Shown: in pieces, positions 36,216 to 44,561 of the stretch
Layout: each line of letters starts with the position of its first letter
How positions within the stretch are numbered: position 1 is the first letter of the stretch
From: Streptomyces sp. XM4193
Lineage (GTDB): Bacteria > Actinomycetota > Actinomycetes > Streptomycetales > Streptomycetaceae
Assembly (NCBI RefSeq): GCF_023072595.1
Contig: NZ_JALLGK010000014.1
Coordinates: 1-47,768, forward strand
Length of the DNA stretch: 47,768 bases
Direction: 5' to 3'
Made by a program: the position numbers and the translations under genes
Notes under the pieces: model-generated
Database searches by the model: none
Seen by the model: the letters and a program-made list of their open reading frames with translations, nothing else
Told to the model about the DNA's origin: nothing

Positions 36216-36503
36216 GCGGCTGCCGGAGGCTGAGCCGCAAGCGCACGCCGGGGGCGTCGGGGGCGTCGGGCATGCCGGAGCTGCCGGGGGCGACAGGGGC
36301 CCGGGTGACCGACGGCCGGGGGACGGACGCCGGGAGGACGGACGCCCGGGTCACGGACGCCCGGGTGACGGACGGCTCGCGGGGTACGAGTGGTGTACGG
36401 GGTGTGCGTGCGGCGCGGGACGCGGGGGCTCCGCGGGGCACGCGAGTGAGGTGGTCCGCGCGGGATGCGCGGGCGGTGTGCAGGACGAGGAAGGAGCGGG
36501 CGA
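36216..36503. repeat. 288-bp gap with GACGGACGCCCGGG-type repeats
   Basis: 36300-36380 holds several imperfect copies of GACGGACGCCCGGGT(C/G)AC, inside an otherwise gap-free operon. No gene is visible. Confidence 0.65.
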
Positions 36504-38021
36504 ATGGCCGGATTTGACCCCATCACAGCGATCACGGACGCGTTCACCAGCTTCGTACTCGGCAAGACCGAGACGACCCGTACGCCGGTGCGCACCTCCA
36601 CCGGGCAGGCGCAGGCCGTCTATCTGCCGACCGCCGCGCCCGGCCTCGGCGACTCGGGCGTCATCATCGGCCGCGAGGTCTACAGCGGCAAGGGCTACAT
36701 CTACGACCCGTTCCAGCTCTACGGGCAGCAGCTGCCCGCCCCGCACTGGCTGGTGCTCGGCGAGTCCGGCAACGGCAAGTCGGCGCTGGAGAAGACGTAC
36801 GTGCTGCGCCAACTCCGGTTCCGCGACCGGCAGGTGGTCGTCCTCGACGCCCAGGGCGAGGACGGCGTCGGCGAATGGAACCTGATCGCCGAGGAGTTGG
36901 GCATCACGCCCGTACGGCTGGACCCGACTGCCGCGCTGGACAAGGGAATTCGGCTCAACCCGCTCGACCCGTCGATCACCACCACCGGTCAGCTGGCGCT
37001 GCTGCGCACCATCATCGAGGTGGCGATGGGCCACGGGCTGGACGAGCGCGCCGGCTTCGCGCTGAAGGTGGCGCACAGCTACGTCAACTCCACGGTCGTC
37101 GGCCGCCAGCCCGTGCTGACCGACATCGTCGAGCAGCTGCGCCACCCCGAGGAGGAGTCGGCGCTCGCGATGAACGTGGCGCTGGAGGACGTGCGTTCCT
37201 GGGGCCTGGACGTGGCGCTGGTCCTGGACCGGCTGGTCGACGGCGACCTGCGCGGCATGTTCGACGGGCCGACGACGGTCGGCATCGACCTGGACGCGCC
37301 GCTGACGGTCTTCGACCTCTCGCACATCGACCGCAACTCCATAGCCATGCCGATCCTGATGGCGATCGTCGGCGTCTGGCTGGAGCACACCTGGATCAGG
37401 CCCGACCGCAAGAAGCGCATCTTCCTGGTCGAGGAAGCCTGGCACATCATCAACAGCCCCTTCGTCGCCCAACTCTTCCAGCGGCTGCTGAAGTTCGGAC
37501 GTCGGCTGGGTCTGTCCTTCGTCGCCGTGGTGCACCACCTCTCCGACGTGGTCGACGGCGCCGCGGCGCGCGAGGCCGCGGCGATCCTCAAGATGGCCTC
37601 GACCCGGACCGTCTACGCCCAGAAGGCCGACGAGGCCCGGGCGACCGGCCAGGTCCTCGGGCTGCCGCGCTGGGCGGTGGAGATCATCCCGACGCTCGCA
37701 CCCGGTATCGCGGTGTGGGACGTCAACGGAAACGTGCAGGTCGTCAAGCACCTGGTGAGCGAGGCGGAACGGCCGCTGGTCTTCACCGACCGCGCGATGA
37801 CCGAGTCCTCCCCCGGGCCCGGCCTCGAACCGGCCTCGGAGATGGACGAGTTGGACCAGGCGCTGGAGGCCGAGACCGAACGGCGGGCGCTCTCCTTCGA
37901 GAAGGACGACGGAAGTTCCGGCGCGCTGCCGGGCGGAGCGATGGGCCACGGGGGCCACGGATTCCCCGGGCGAGGTGGTTCCGCGCGGCACAGTTCGACG
38001 GCTGACGAAACGGTGGCGTGA
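36504..38021 (+). CDS. VirB4-like ATPase of the type IV secretion-like locus
   Basis: A 505-aa protein from ATG 36504, with AAGGAG seven bases upstream. It has Walker A (GESGNGKS, 86-93) and Walker B (IFLVEEAW, Glu310-Glu311), and the sequence between and after them follows VirB4/TraC-type hexameric ATPases (QRLLKFGRRLGLSFVAVVHH includes the arginine-finger region). The C-terminus is a disordered Gly/Asp tail. Its role is to power assembly or transport at the membrane platform. Its stop overlaps a possible GTG start of the next gene. Confidence 0.9.
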   Translation: MAGFDPITAITDAFTSFVLGKTETTRTPVRTSTGQAQAVYLPTAAPGLGDSGVIIGREVYSGKGYIYDPFQLYGQQLPAPHWLVLGESGNGKSALEKTYVLRQLRFRDRQVVVLDAQGEDGVGEWNLIAEELGITPVRLDPTAALDKGIRLNPLDPSITTTGQLALLRTIIEVAMGHGLDERAGFALKVAHSYVNSTVVGRQPVLTDIVEQLRHPEEESALAMNVALEDVRSWGLDVALVLDRLVDGDLRGMFDGPTTVGIDLDAPLTVFDLSHIDRNSIAMPILMAIVGVWLEHTWIRPDRKKRIFLVEEAWHIINSPFVAQLFQRLLKFGRRLGLSFVAVVHHLSDVVDGAAAREAAAILKMASTRTVYAQKADEARATGQVLGLPRWAVEIIPTLAPGIAVWDVNGNVQVVKHLVSEAERPLVFTDRAMTESSPGPGLEPASEMDELDQALEAETERRALSFEKDDGSSGALPGGAMGHGGHGFPGRGGSARHSSTADETVA

Positions 38022-38023
38022 GA

Positions 38024-39853
38024 ATGCCGGAGTACCCGGAGCACGGCGACGCGGGCGGGCGGCAGGGCGGCGGAGGCCGCAGTTCCGGCGGCGTGCCGGA
38101 CGGTCTGCTGCTCGGACTGCTGGGTCTGCTGCTCTCCTCGACGGTGCTCGTCTGGCTCGCCGCCGGCCTCTCCGCCCTCATGACGCACGGGAGTTGGCCG
38201 AGCGGCGTCAGCATCGGACAGAGCGCGAGCGCGGTCCGAGCCCTGGTCGGCGAACCGGGCGACCCGGCGAGCGCCTGGCCGCGGGCGTCCGCGGACGAAC
38301 TGGCCCGACCCGGGCTCTTCTGGGGCCTGCTGGTGGGCCAGTTGATGCTGCTCTTCACCGCGGCCGTAGTGGTGATGAGCGCGCTGACCAAGCGGCGCAT
38401 CCGCCGCGCGGAGCGCCGGGCGGCACGCGAGGAGGCCCGCCACGCGGGCGCGCAGGCCCGCCGGGCGAGCGCCGAGACCCGCCCCACCGGCACGCAGGAC
38501 CACACCGCGGCGGACGCGGGTGCTTCGGGCGCTTCGGGTGTTCCGGGCTCGGGTGCTCCGGGTGTTCCGGGCGCTTCGGGTGCGCGGCTGCCCGGCGTCG
38601 GTCCGGGGGCGTCCGGCACCCACGAGACGTCGACGGACACAGCCACGCAGGCGAACTCCTACGCGGAGAAGGGCAGTTCGGCCTACGGCCCGTACACGCA
38701 GAGGGCGTCCGGCAGCCGTTCGGGCGCTGCGGCGGCAGCTGCGGCGGAGCAGCACGTACCGCACGTACCGCAGACACCGGCGGCGCAGCCCGCACAGCCC
38801 GCCCGGTACGCACCGACCGCCGAGCCCGTCCGGACCGAGCCGGGGACCTCGCCCCGGGCCGAGGACCCGGCCGGTCCGCAGGCCGGGCAGGGGGCGTCCG
38901 CCGCGGCGCTGATCGCACCGTTCGGCTCGTCGGTGGTGGCCGACGCCGCGCCGCTGCCGCGCGACGCGTCCCCCGCGGAGGTGCTGGCCGAGGCGAGCGG
39001 ACCGGCGCTGGTGGTCACCGCCGACCCGGCGCTCTGGGCCGAAACCGTGGGCGCACGCGGCAAGTTGGGGCCGACGCACCTGTACGACCCGACCCACACC
39101 ACCGACGCGCCCGTACGGCTGCGCTGGTCGCCCGAGCGCGGCTGCCAGGACATGGAGACCGCCGCCTCGCGCGCCGCAGCCCTCCTGGCACCCGTACGCA
39201 GCCCCGCGAAGATCGACGAGACGACCCACGAGACCGCGCTCACCCTGCTGCGCTGCGCCCTGCACGCGGCGGCCGTGGACGGGCAGCCGTTCAAGCAGGC
39301 GCACCGCTGGACGACGGTGGCCGGTTCGGCGAGCGACGCGGTGCGGATACTGCGCAAGCACAAGTCGGCTCACTCCGGGGCGGCGGGCGAGTTGGAGGCG
39401 GCACTGATCGGCCACCCGGAGCGGCGCGACGAGGCCACCGCACTGATCCGGCACGCCTTCGACTGCCTGGCCCAGCTGCATGTGCGCAACTCCTGCACGA
39501 CGAACAGAGCCGATGTCCTCGCGTTGGAATCATTCGTCGCCGAAGGGGGAACGCTCTACGTGCTGGGCGATTCCCGGGAGGACCCGCGCCGTGATCCGGG
39601 CGCGATGCCGCTGGTCACCGCCCTCACCACACACGTGGTCGAGCTCGGCCGCCGCATGGCCGCACGGTCATCCTCCGGCCGGCTCGACCCACCAATGACC
39701 GTGGTCCTCGACACCCCCGCGACCGTGGCACCGCTGCCCACCCTGCCGGTGCTCCTCGCCGAGGGTCCCACCTACGGGCTCGACGTCCACGCGTACCACC
39801 GCTCCCCCGACCAGGCCGCCGCCTGGTGGCCGGAGCTGCGCGCCCGCGTCTGA
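38024..39853 (+). CDS. VirD4-like coupling protein without visible Walker A motif
   Basis: A 609-aa protein (ATG 38024, or GTG 38018 overlapping the ATPase stop). Two N-terminal transmembrane helices (LLLGLLGLLLSSTVLVWLAA and GLLVGQLMLLFTAAVVVMSA) are followed by a charged and Ala/Gly/Pro-rich linker of about 150 residues, then a domain resembling the core of VirD4/TraD coupling proteins (LVVTADPALWAETV, RLRWSPERGC). I see no GxxxxGKS Walker A, and the Walker B-like stretch reads VVLDTPATVAPLP where catalytic relatives have an acidic pair. It may be a regulatory or substrate-binding homologue rather than an active motor. Confidence 0.75.
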   Translation: MPEYPEHGDAGGRQGGGGRSSGGVPDGLLLGLLGLLLSSTVLVWLAAGLSALMTHGSWPSGVSIGQSASAVRALVGEPGDPASAWPRASADELARPGLFWGLLVGQLMLLFTAAVVVMSALTKRRIRRAERRAAREEARHAGAQARRASAETRPTGTQDHTAADAGASGASGVPGSGAPGVPGASGARLPGVGPGASGTHETSTDTATQANSYAEKGSSAYGPYTQRASGSRSGAAAAAAAEQHVPHVPQTPAAQPAQPARYAPTAEPVRTEPGTSPRAEDPAGPQAGQGASAAALIAPFGSSVVADAAPLPRDASPAEVLAEASGPALVVTADPALWAETVGARGKLGPTHLYDPTHTTDAPVRLRWSPERGCQDMETAASRAAALLAPVRSPAKIDETTHETALTLLRCALHAAAVDGQPFKQAHRWTTVAGSASDAVRILRKHKSAHSGAAGELEAALIGHPERRDEATALIRHAFDCLAQLHVRNSCTTNRADVLALESFVAEGGTLYVLGDSREDPRRDPGAMPLVTALTTHVVELGRRMAARSSSGRLDPPMTVVLDTPATVAPLPTLPVLLAEGPTYGLDVHAYHRSPDQAAAWWPELRARV

Positions 39854-40111
39854 CGGCACCGGCAGGCGGCACCGGCACCGCACCGCACCGCACCGCACCG
39901 GCGCGCGAGTTCACACGGGACGAAGCCGCACCGGCAGGCGGCGTCAACTCCGGGCCGCCGGCCGGTTGTTGAGGTACGCGCGCGCAGCCGGCGGTTACCC
40001 GACCGGCCCGCCACCGCCGCAGGCCCGCCGCCACGGCCCACTGTGCGGCGTCCACCGCCACGCGCCCGCCGTCACGACTCGCTGCCCGGCGCCGGGCGCC
40101 ATCGCACCGCC
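39854..40111. repeat. 258-bp gap with CACCG pentamer repeats
   Basis: 39870-39900 contains at least five consecutive CACCG units and flanking CGGCACCGGCA copies. Convergent genes end on both sides; no strong hairpin is seen. Confidence 0.7.
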
Positions 40112-40906
40112 TCAGCCGAGGCTGTCCGGCAGGGGCAGGGGGTCCGCGGGCAGAAGCTGCGGGCGCTTGGCCGTGCGACCGTCTCCGGAGGATCGACCGC
40201 GCAGCCGACGACCGAGCCACGGCCCGAGGAACGTCCCGACCCACCGCAGCTCGGTGGCGACTGTCGCCGGCAGACCGGGCGCCGGGCGGTGGGGCAGCGG
40301 ACGGGTCCAGGAGTCGTCGGCGCCGGGGAGCCCGAGCACCTCGGCCACCGCGTCGGCGAGCAGCTGGTGGCCGAGCGGACCTGCGTGCAGCCGGTCGGGG
40401 CTCCACAGCCGCGCGTCGGTGACCACCGGCGTCCCGTACATCTCCGCCAGATGTACGCCGTACTGCGAACTCAGCTCGCGCACACGGGAGTTGAGCGCGA
40501 CGACGCGCGGCAGCAGCGGCCTGGCGAACGGCGAGAAGCGGGACACGTCCGGGAAGGTGAAGGTGGCGACCTCGGCACCGGCCTCGGTGCACGCGGCGAA
40601 CATCGCCTCCAGATGGCCCGCCACCTCCCCGATGTCGCACCGGGGCCGCATCAGATCGTTCATCCCGGCGACGATGCTGACCAGGTCGGGCTTCAACTCC
40701 AGTGCGGGAGCGAGCTGTTCGGCGTGGATCTGCTGCGCCGTACGGCCGCGGACGGCGAGGTTGGCGTAGCCCAGTTCCGGGTTCTCGGCGGCCAGCCGGA
40801 CGGCGAGGCGGTCCGCCCAGCCGCGCAGCCCGGCGGCGTCGTCGCCGTCACCGACGCCCTCGGTCTGGCTGTCCCCGACGGCGACGTAGCGGTGGTACTG
40901 CGGCAC
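40112..40906 (-). CDS. SGNH/GDSL-family hydrolase
   Basis: A 264-aa protein from GTG 40906, with GGAGGA three bases upstream. It has block I GDSQTEG (nucleophile Ser), block III GMNDL (oxyanion Asn) and block V DRLH (Asp/His), all in expected order and spacing. No signal peptide is visible, so it is probably cytosolic. Family members hydrolyse esters and lipids; the substrate cannot be deduced. A C-terminal extension of about 60 basic residues follows the catalytic domain. It lies 26 bases after the PadR gene on the same strand. Confidence 0.9.
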   Translation of the reverse strand: MPQYHRYVAVGDSQTEGVGDGDDAAGLRGWADRLAVRLAAENPELGYANLAVRGRTAQQIHAEQLAPALELKPDLVSIVAGMNDLMRPRCDIGEVAGHLEAMFAACTEAGAEVATFTFPDVSRFSPFARPLLPRVVALNSRVRELSSQYGVHLAEMYGTPVVTDARLWSPDRLHAGPLGHQLLADAVAEVLGLPGADDSWTRPLPHRPAPGLPATVATELRWVGTFLGPWLGRRLRGRSSGDGRTAKRPQLLPADPLPLPDSLG

Positions 40907-40932
40907 GGGTCCTCCGAAGCGGTGCGGGACGG

Positions 40933-41631
40933 TCAACGGGCTCTGCGTTCGCGGGAGTTGGCGTCGCCGCCAGGCCCGCCCGGCGCCTCGCCCTCCGGTG
41001 CCTCTCGCTCCGGTGCCTCGCCCTCCGGCGCCTCGCCGCCTGCGGGCTCGTCCGCGGCGGGCGCCGTACGCATCGTCGCCGCCTCGCGGGCGTCGAGGAC
41101 GGAGAGGGCCAGCTCGCACCAGCGCAGATTGTCCTGCTCGAAGGCGATACCGCGCAGCAGGGCGAGATAGGGGCCCACCCGCTCGCCCTCGCGGAAGTGC
41201 TCGGCCTCGGTGCGGCCGTCGAGCAGCCGACCGCGGAGACGTTCGTAGCGTTCGAGCTTGGCGCCCGCCCACTGGGCGCGCTCCTCGATGTGGACGCGGA
41301 CGGCTCCCGGCTCCGCGTCGTCGAGCATCGCCACCTTGATCATCAGCTCGTCCCGGACGGTGCCGGGCTTGGGCGGGGCGGCGGCGAACTCGCGCAGCGC
41401 CGCACGACCGGCGTCGGTGAGCCTGAACAGCCTTTTGTCCGGGCGGCGTTCCTGCCGCACGACGCGTGCGGACAGCAGCCCCTCGGACTCCATCCGCGCC
41501 AGCTCGCGGTAGAGCTGCTGGGGCGTGGCCATCCAGAAGTTGGCGATCGAGGCGTCGAAGTCCTTGGCCAGCTCGTACCCCGACGCCTCGCCGTCCAGGA
41601 GGGCGGCGAGTACCGCATTGCGTAGTGCCAT
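40933..41631 (-). CDS. PadR-family transcriptional regulator
   Basis: A 232-aa protein. The N-terminal winged HTH (MALRNAVLAALLDGEASGYE to RLTDAGRAAL) is typical of PadR, and the C-terminal about 90 residues are a helical dimer domain. The end is a low-complexity Gly/Glu/Ala/Pro repeat (GEAPE units) from a DNA repeat at about 40980-41045. It is divergent from the NTF2-fold gene and followed by the SGNH hydrolase. It likely represses itself and the divergent gene through the repeats just upstream. Confidence 0.9.
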   Translation of the reverse strand: MALRNAVLAALLDGEASGYELAKDFDASIANFWMATPQQLYRELARMESEGLLSARVVRQERRPDKRLFRLTDAGRAALREFAAAPPKPGTVRDELMIKVAMLDDAEPGAVRVHIEERAQWAGAKLERYERLRGRLLDGRTEAEHFREGERVGPYLALLRGIAFEQDNLRWCELALSVLDAREAATMRTAPAADEPAGGEAPEGEAPEREAPEGEAPGGPGGDANSRERRAR

Positions 41632-41650
41632 GAGCCAAGAGTAGCGGAAG

Positions 41651-41680
41651 TGAGTAGTAACCTTTTTGAGTAATCAACTC
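41651..41680. promoter_or_regulatory. Direct repeats in the padR divergent promoter
   Basis: TGAGTAGTAAC (41651) and TGAGTAATCAAC (41667) are near-identical elements 16 bp apart, in an A/T-rich stretch 20-50 bases upstream of padR. They are candidate PadR operator sites. Confidence 0.6.
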
Positions 41681-41753
41681 GACAAGCAGTAGAGCCGCCG
41701 GGCGCACCGCCACGAACTGGGACGGCCGCGGCCCCGAGCAGGGAGGAAGCATC

Positions 41754-42179
41754 GTGGACTCATTCCGCACCGCAGTGGAGGCCGGAAACTTCGAAGCAGT
41801 CGAGGAGCTGCTCGCCGAGAACGTCGTCTTCACCAGCCCGGTCGCGTTCAAGCCGTACGAGGGCAGGGCGCTCACCGCCGCCATCGTGCGCGGCGTGGGA
41901 CGGGTCTTCGAGGACTTCCGCTACGAGCGGGAGATCACCAGCCCCGACGGCCGCGACCAGGCGCTCGTCTTCCGGGCCACGGTGAACGGCCTGGAGATCA
42001 ACGGCTGCGACTTCCTCCACCTCGACGAGAGCGGCCTGATCGACGACTTCCAGGTGATGGTCCGCCCGCTGTCGGCGGCGAACGCGCTGGCCGAGGCGAT
42101 GGGCGCCCAGTTCGACCGGATCACCGCCGAGGCGACGGCCGCACAGGCGGCGGCGACCGGGCAGGACGGGACGCGGTAG
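41754..42179 (+). CDS. NTF2/SnoaL-like fold protein
   Basis: A 141-aa protein from GTG 41754, with GGGAGGAAG upstream. It shows the NTF2-like pattern: N-terminal helix, AENVVFTSPVAF, a second helix, and strands ending in HLDESGLIDDFQVMVRP. Small ligand-binding or isomerase roles are common in this fold; no catalytic residues can be assigned. The last codons (encoding GQDGTR) come from the first unit of a 22-bp tandem repeat that also supplies the stop. It is divergent from padR. Confidence 0.85.
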   Translation: MDSFRTAVEAGNFEAVEELLAENVVFTSPVAFKPYEGRALTAAIVRGVGRVFEDFRYEREITSPDGRDQALVFRATVNGLEINGCDFLHLDESGLIDDFQVMVRPLSAANALAEAMGAQFDRITAEATAAQAAATGQDGTR

Positions 42180-42269
42180 CGAGCAGGACGGGACGCGGTA
42201 GCGAGCAGGACGGGACGCGGTAGCGAGCAGGACGGGACGCGGTGGCGCAGCAGCGCGGGACGCGGTGGC
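42159..42269. repeat. 22-bp tandem repeat across a stop codon
   Basis: Four units of 22 bp (GAGCAGGACGGGACGCGGTA plus GC, with small changes) run from 42159 to 42246, followed by a diverged 23-bp unit and a partial one (GCAGCAGCGCGGGACGCGG). The first unit encodes the end and TAG of the NTF2-like gene. Confidence 0.9.
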
Positions 42270-42313
42270 GCAGCAGCGCGCCCCGGGAGAACTCGCTCCG
42301 CGGCGGGACGCGC

Positions 42314-42340
42314 TGTCACATCCCTCCCGCGGCCGGTGTC
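42314..42340 (+). promoter_or_regulatory. ECF41-type promoter of the CMD/sigma operon
   Basis: TGTCACA (42314-42320), a 16-bp spacer and TGTC (42337-42340) match the published ECF41 consensus (TGTCACA, about 16 bp, CGTC), except T for C at the -10 start. It lies about 90 bases before the CMD gene. Confidence 0.8.
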
Positions 42341-42428
42341 TGGATGGGTGCAGGACCAGACAGGCGGCCGTACGGCCCCACAGACAGGCCGTACGCGCCG
42401 CAACAGACCCGGACAGCGGGAGGGCACC

Positions 42429-43073
42429 ATGTCCACCACCAGAATTCCCCCGGCACGCATCACCGGCCCGTACGGAGCGCTGGTCACCCGGATGGCCAGA
42501 CGGATGTTCGGCGACACCCCCGAGCCGCTCGGCGTGCTCTGGCACAACCGCCGCGTGCTCCGCGCCGGACTCGCCCAGGGCCGCGGGACGCAGAAGTGGG
42601 ACGCCTGCGACAACGGCCTCAAGTCGTACGCGCACCTGGCCGTGATGTCGCTCGTCGGCTGCTCCTGGTGCCTGGACCTCGGCTACTTCGAGGCCCACCA
42701 CAAGGGCCTGGACGTCAACAAGGCGCGAGAGGTGCCCGGTTGGCGCGAGTCGGAGGTCTTCACACCGCTGGAGCGCGACGTGATGGAGTACGCCGAGGCG
42801 ATGTCGTTCACCCCTCCCACCGTGACCGACGAGCTCTCCGCCCGTCTCCTCGCCGAGCTCGGCGCACCCGCGCTGGTGGAGCTCACCGCCTACGTCGCGA
42901 TGGCCAACCAGGCGGCCAGAACCAACATCGCGCTGGGCATCGAGTCGCAGGGCTTCTCCGCCTCCTGCGGCCTGCGTCCCATGGCACAGCGCCCGACACC
43001 CGAACACCCGGCCGCGGGCACTGCCGCCGACGAACGCACGGCTCGGCAGGGCGAAAGGCGCGCGTCCTCGTGA
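42429..43073 (+). CDS. Carboxymuconolactone-decarboxylase (AhpD-like) family protein
   Basis: A 214-aa protein; ATG 42429 with GGGAGGG upstream. The motif GCSWCLDLGYFEAH holds Cys78 and Cys81, the redox CxxC of AhpD-type enzymes, and the nearby His (FEAH). The remainder is the all-helical CMD fold. Genes like this are the standard neighbour (COE gene) of ECF41 sigma factors and usually their target. It sits directly upstream of that sigma, with the sigma ATG overlapping its stop. Confidence 0.9.
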   Translation: MSTTRIPPARITGPYGALVTRMARRMFGDTPEPLGVLWHNRRVLRAGLAQGRGTQKWDACDNGLKSYAHLAVMSLVGCSWCLDLGYFEAHHKGLDVNKAREVPGWRESEVFTPLERDVMEYAEAMSFTPPTVTDELSARLLAELGAPALVELTAYVAMANQAARTNIALGIESQGFSASCGLRPMAQRPTPEHPAAGTAADERTARQGERRASS

Positions 43074-44086
43074 TGACCGATCGTGGTGGGGTGCCCGAAC
43101 CCACACCCCCGCCCCGGGACAACCGCGAAGCCGACGACCGTCCGGCGACCGACGGGCCGGACGGCCCAGTCCCGTCCAGGTCCGTCCCGGCCGGCTCGGA
43201 CCCGCCCGGCTCCGTCCCGTACGCCGACGATCCGTTCGTCTCCCACCGCGGGCTGCTGTTCACCGTCGCCTACGAGATGCTCGGTTCGGCCGCCGACGCC
43301 GAGGACGTCGTGCAGGAGAGCTGGCTGCGCTGGGCCGGCGCCGACCGCGAGCAGGTGCGCGAGCCGCGCGCGTACCTCGTGCGGATCGTGACCCGCCAGG
43401 CGCTGAACCGGATGCGTACGGTCGCACGCCGGCGCGAGGAGTACATCGGCCAGTGGCTGCCCGAGCCGCTGCTGACCACCCCCGACGTCGCCGAGGACGT
43501 GGAGCTGGCGGAGAGCGTCTCGATGGCGATGCTGACCGTGCTGGAGACGCTGCAACCGGTGGAGCGGGCGGTGTTCGTGCTGCGCGAGGTGTTCGCGGTG
43601 CCCCACGAGGAGATCGCCGCCGCGCTCGACAAGACCACCGCGGCCACGCGGCAGATCGCTCGCCGCGCGCGTACCCACGTCGAGGCGCGACGCCCCCGCA
43701 CACGGGTCAGCGCGGCCGAACGCGAGCAGGTCTCCGAGCGCTTCCTGGCGGCCGTGCGCGGCGGTGACCTCGACACGCTGCTCGAACTCCTCGCCCCCGA
43801 CGTGGTGTTCGTCGGCGACGGCGGCGGCTTCGTGAAGGCCGTACTGCGCCCGGTGACGGGAGCGCAGAAGGTCGCCCGGCTGCTCGCCGCCGGCCATCGG
43901 CGCGTCGACATCGACGGCCGCACCGTACCGGTCAACGGCGGGCCCGGGCTGTGGATCGAGGCCGACGGCCGCTTCGCCGCGCTCGGCTCGCTGGAGATCG
44001 TCGACGGCCTCATCACCGGCATCTACACCGTCAACAACCCCCACAAGCTGACCCGGTTGAGCGAACCGACCCGCTTCGAACGCTGA
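43073..44086 (+). CDS. ECF41-family sigma factor with NTF2-like C-terminus
   Basis: A 337-aa protein coupled to the CMD gene (TGATG overlap). After a Pro/Asp-rich start of about 55 residues come sigma regions 2 (HRGLLFTVAYEMLGSAADAE onward) and 4 (LQPVERAVFVLREVF to IARRARTHVEA). The C-terminal SnoaL-like domain has the family motifs DGGG (from Asp249) and NNPHKL (from about 321), which in ECF41 sigma factors control activity in place of an anti-sigma. The 55-residue N-terminal extension is longer than usual. The promoter at 42314 matches its own consensus, so autoregulation is likely. Confidence 0.93.
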   Translation: MTDRGGVPEPTPPPRDNREADDRPATDGPDGPVPSRSVPAGSDPPGSVPYADDPFVSHRGLLFTVAYEMLGSAADAEDVVQESWLRWAGADREQVREPRAYLVRIVTRQALNRMRTVARRREEYIGQWLPEPLLTTPDVAEDVELAESVSMAMLTVLETLQPVERAVFVLREVFAVPHEEIAAALDKTTAATRQIARRARTHVEARRPRTRVSAAEREQVSERFLAAVRGGDLDTLLELLAPDVVFVGDGGGFVKAVLRPVTGAQKVARLLAAGHRRVDIDGRTVPVNGGPGLWIEADGRFAALGSLEIVDGLITGIYTVNNPHKLTRLSEPTRFER

Positions 44087-44417
44087 CCCGCGCCCCACCG
44101 ACCCGAAGAGCTCCCGCCCCGCACGACCCGCGGGCCCGTCACCCAGCCCGGCCCGCGCCGCGACCAACCCCCGCGGTGCCGCGACGAGTTGACCCGGCGG
44201 AAGCCCCAACCCCCGTCGTGGGCGCCCGAACAGTCCGTGCGTCCGCAGCCCGCGCCACGAACTCCCCGTGCACGCCGTCGAGTTCGCCGGGGCCCGCCGC
44301 AACCGCCGGGCGCCGTATACGCTGGACACGCACTCGCACGAGCAGATTCGACCCGTCGCAGCTCGCACACGCACCCGTACCACCCGTACCCGCGCGCCGC
44401 CGGCACTCCTCGTACTT

Positions 44418-44458
44418 CGGTCCAGACCCTTGACCAATGGTCTGGACCTTTCTACGCT
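44418..44458 (+). promoter_or_regulatory. Chitinase promoter with 12-bp direct repeats
   Basis: Two copies of the Streptomyces chitinase repeat (consensus TGGTCYRGACCT) lie at 44418-44429 (CGGTCCAGACCC) and 44438-44449 (TGGTCTGGACCT), around -35 TTGACC (44430). -10 TACGCT (44453) is 17 bp away. Known of such sites: chitin induction and glucose repression. The rest of 44087-44561 has no gene. Confidence 0.88.
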
Positions 44459-44561
44459 CGCGAACACTGCGGCGAGAACGCGCACCTCACGTACTCGCAA
44501 GGCGGCGCAGGTCCCCCCGTTCCCCCTCCGGGTTTCCGGACCACAGCTCGAGGAGCACCCC

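Noticed and set aside
31549..39853. An integrative conjugative element (AICE) or plasmid
   Set aside because: No integrase, excisionase, replication initiator, FtsK-like TraB, relaxase or flanking attachment repeats could be seen, and no tRNA gene is present at either side.
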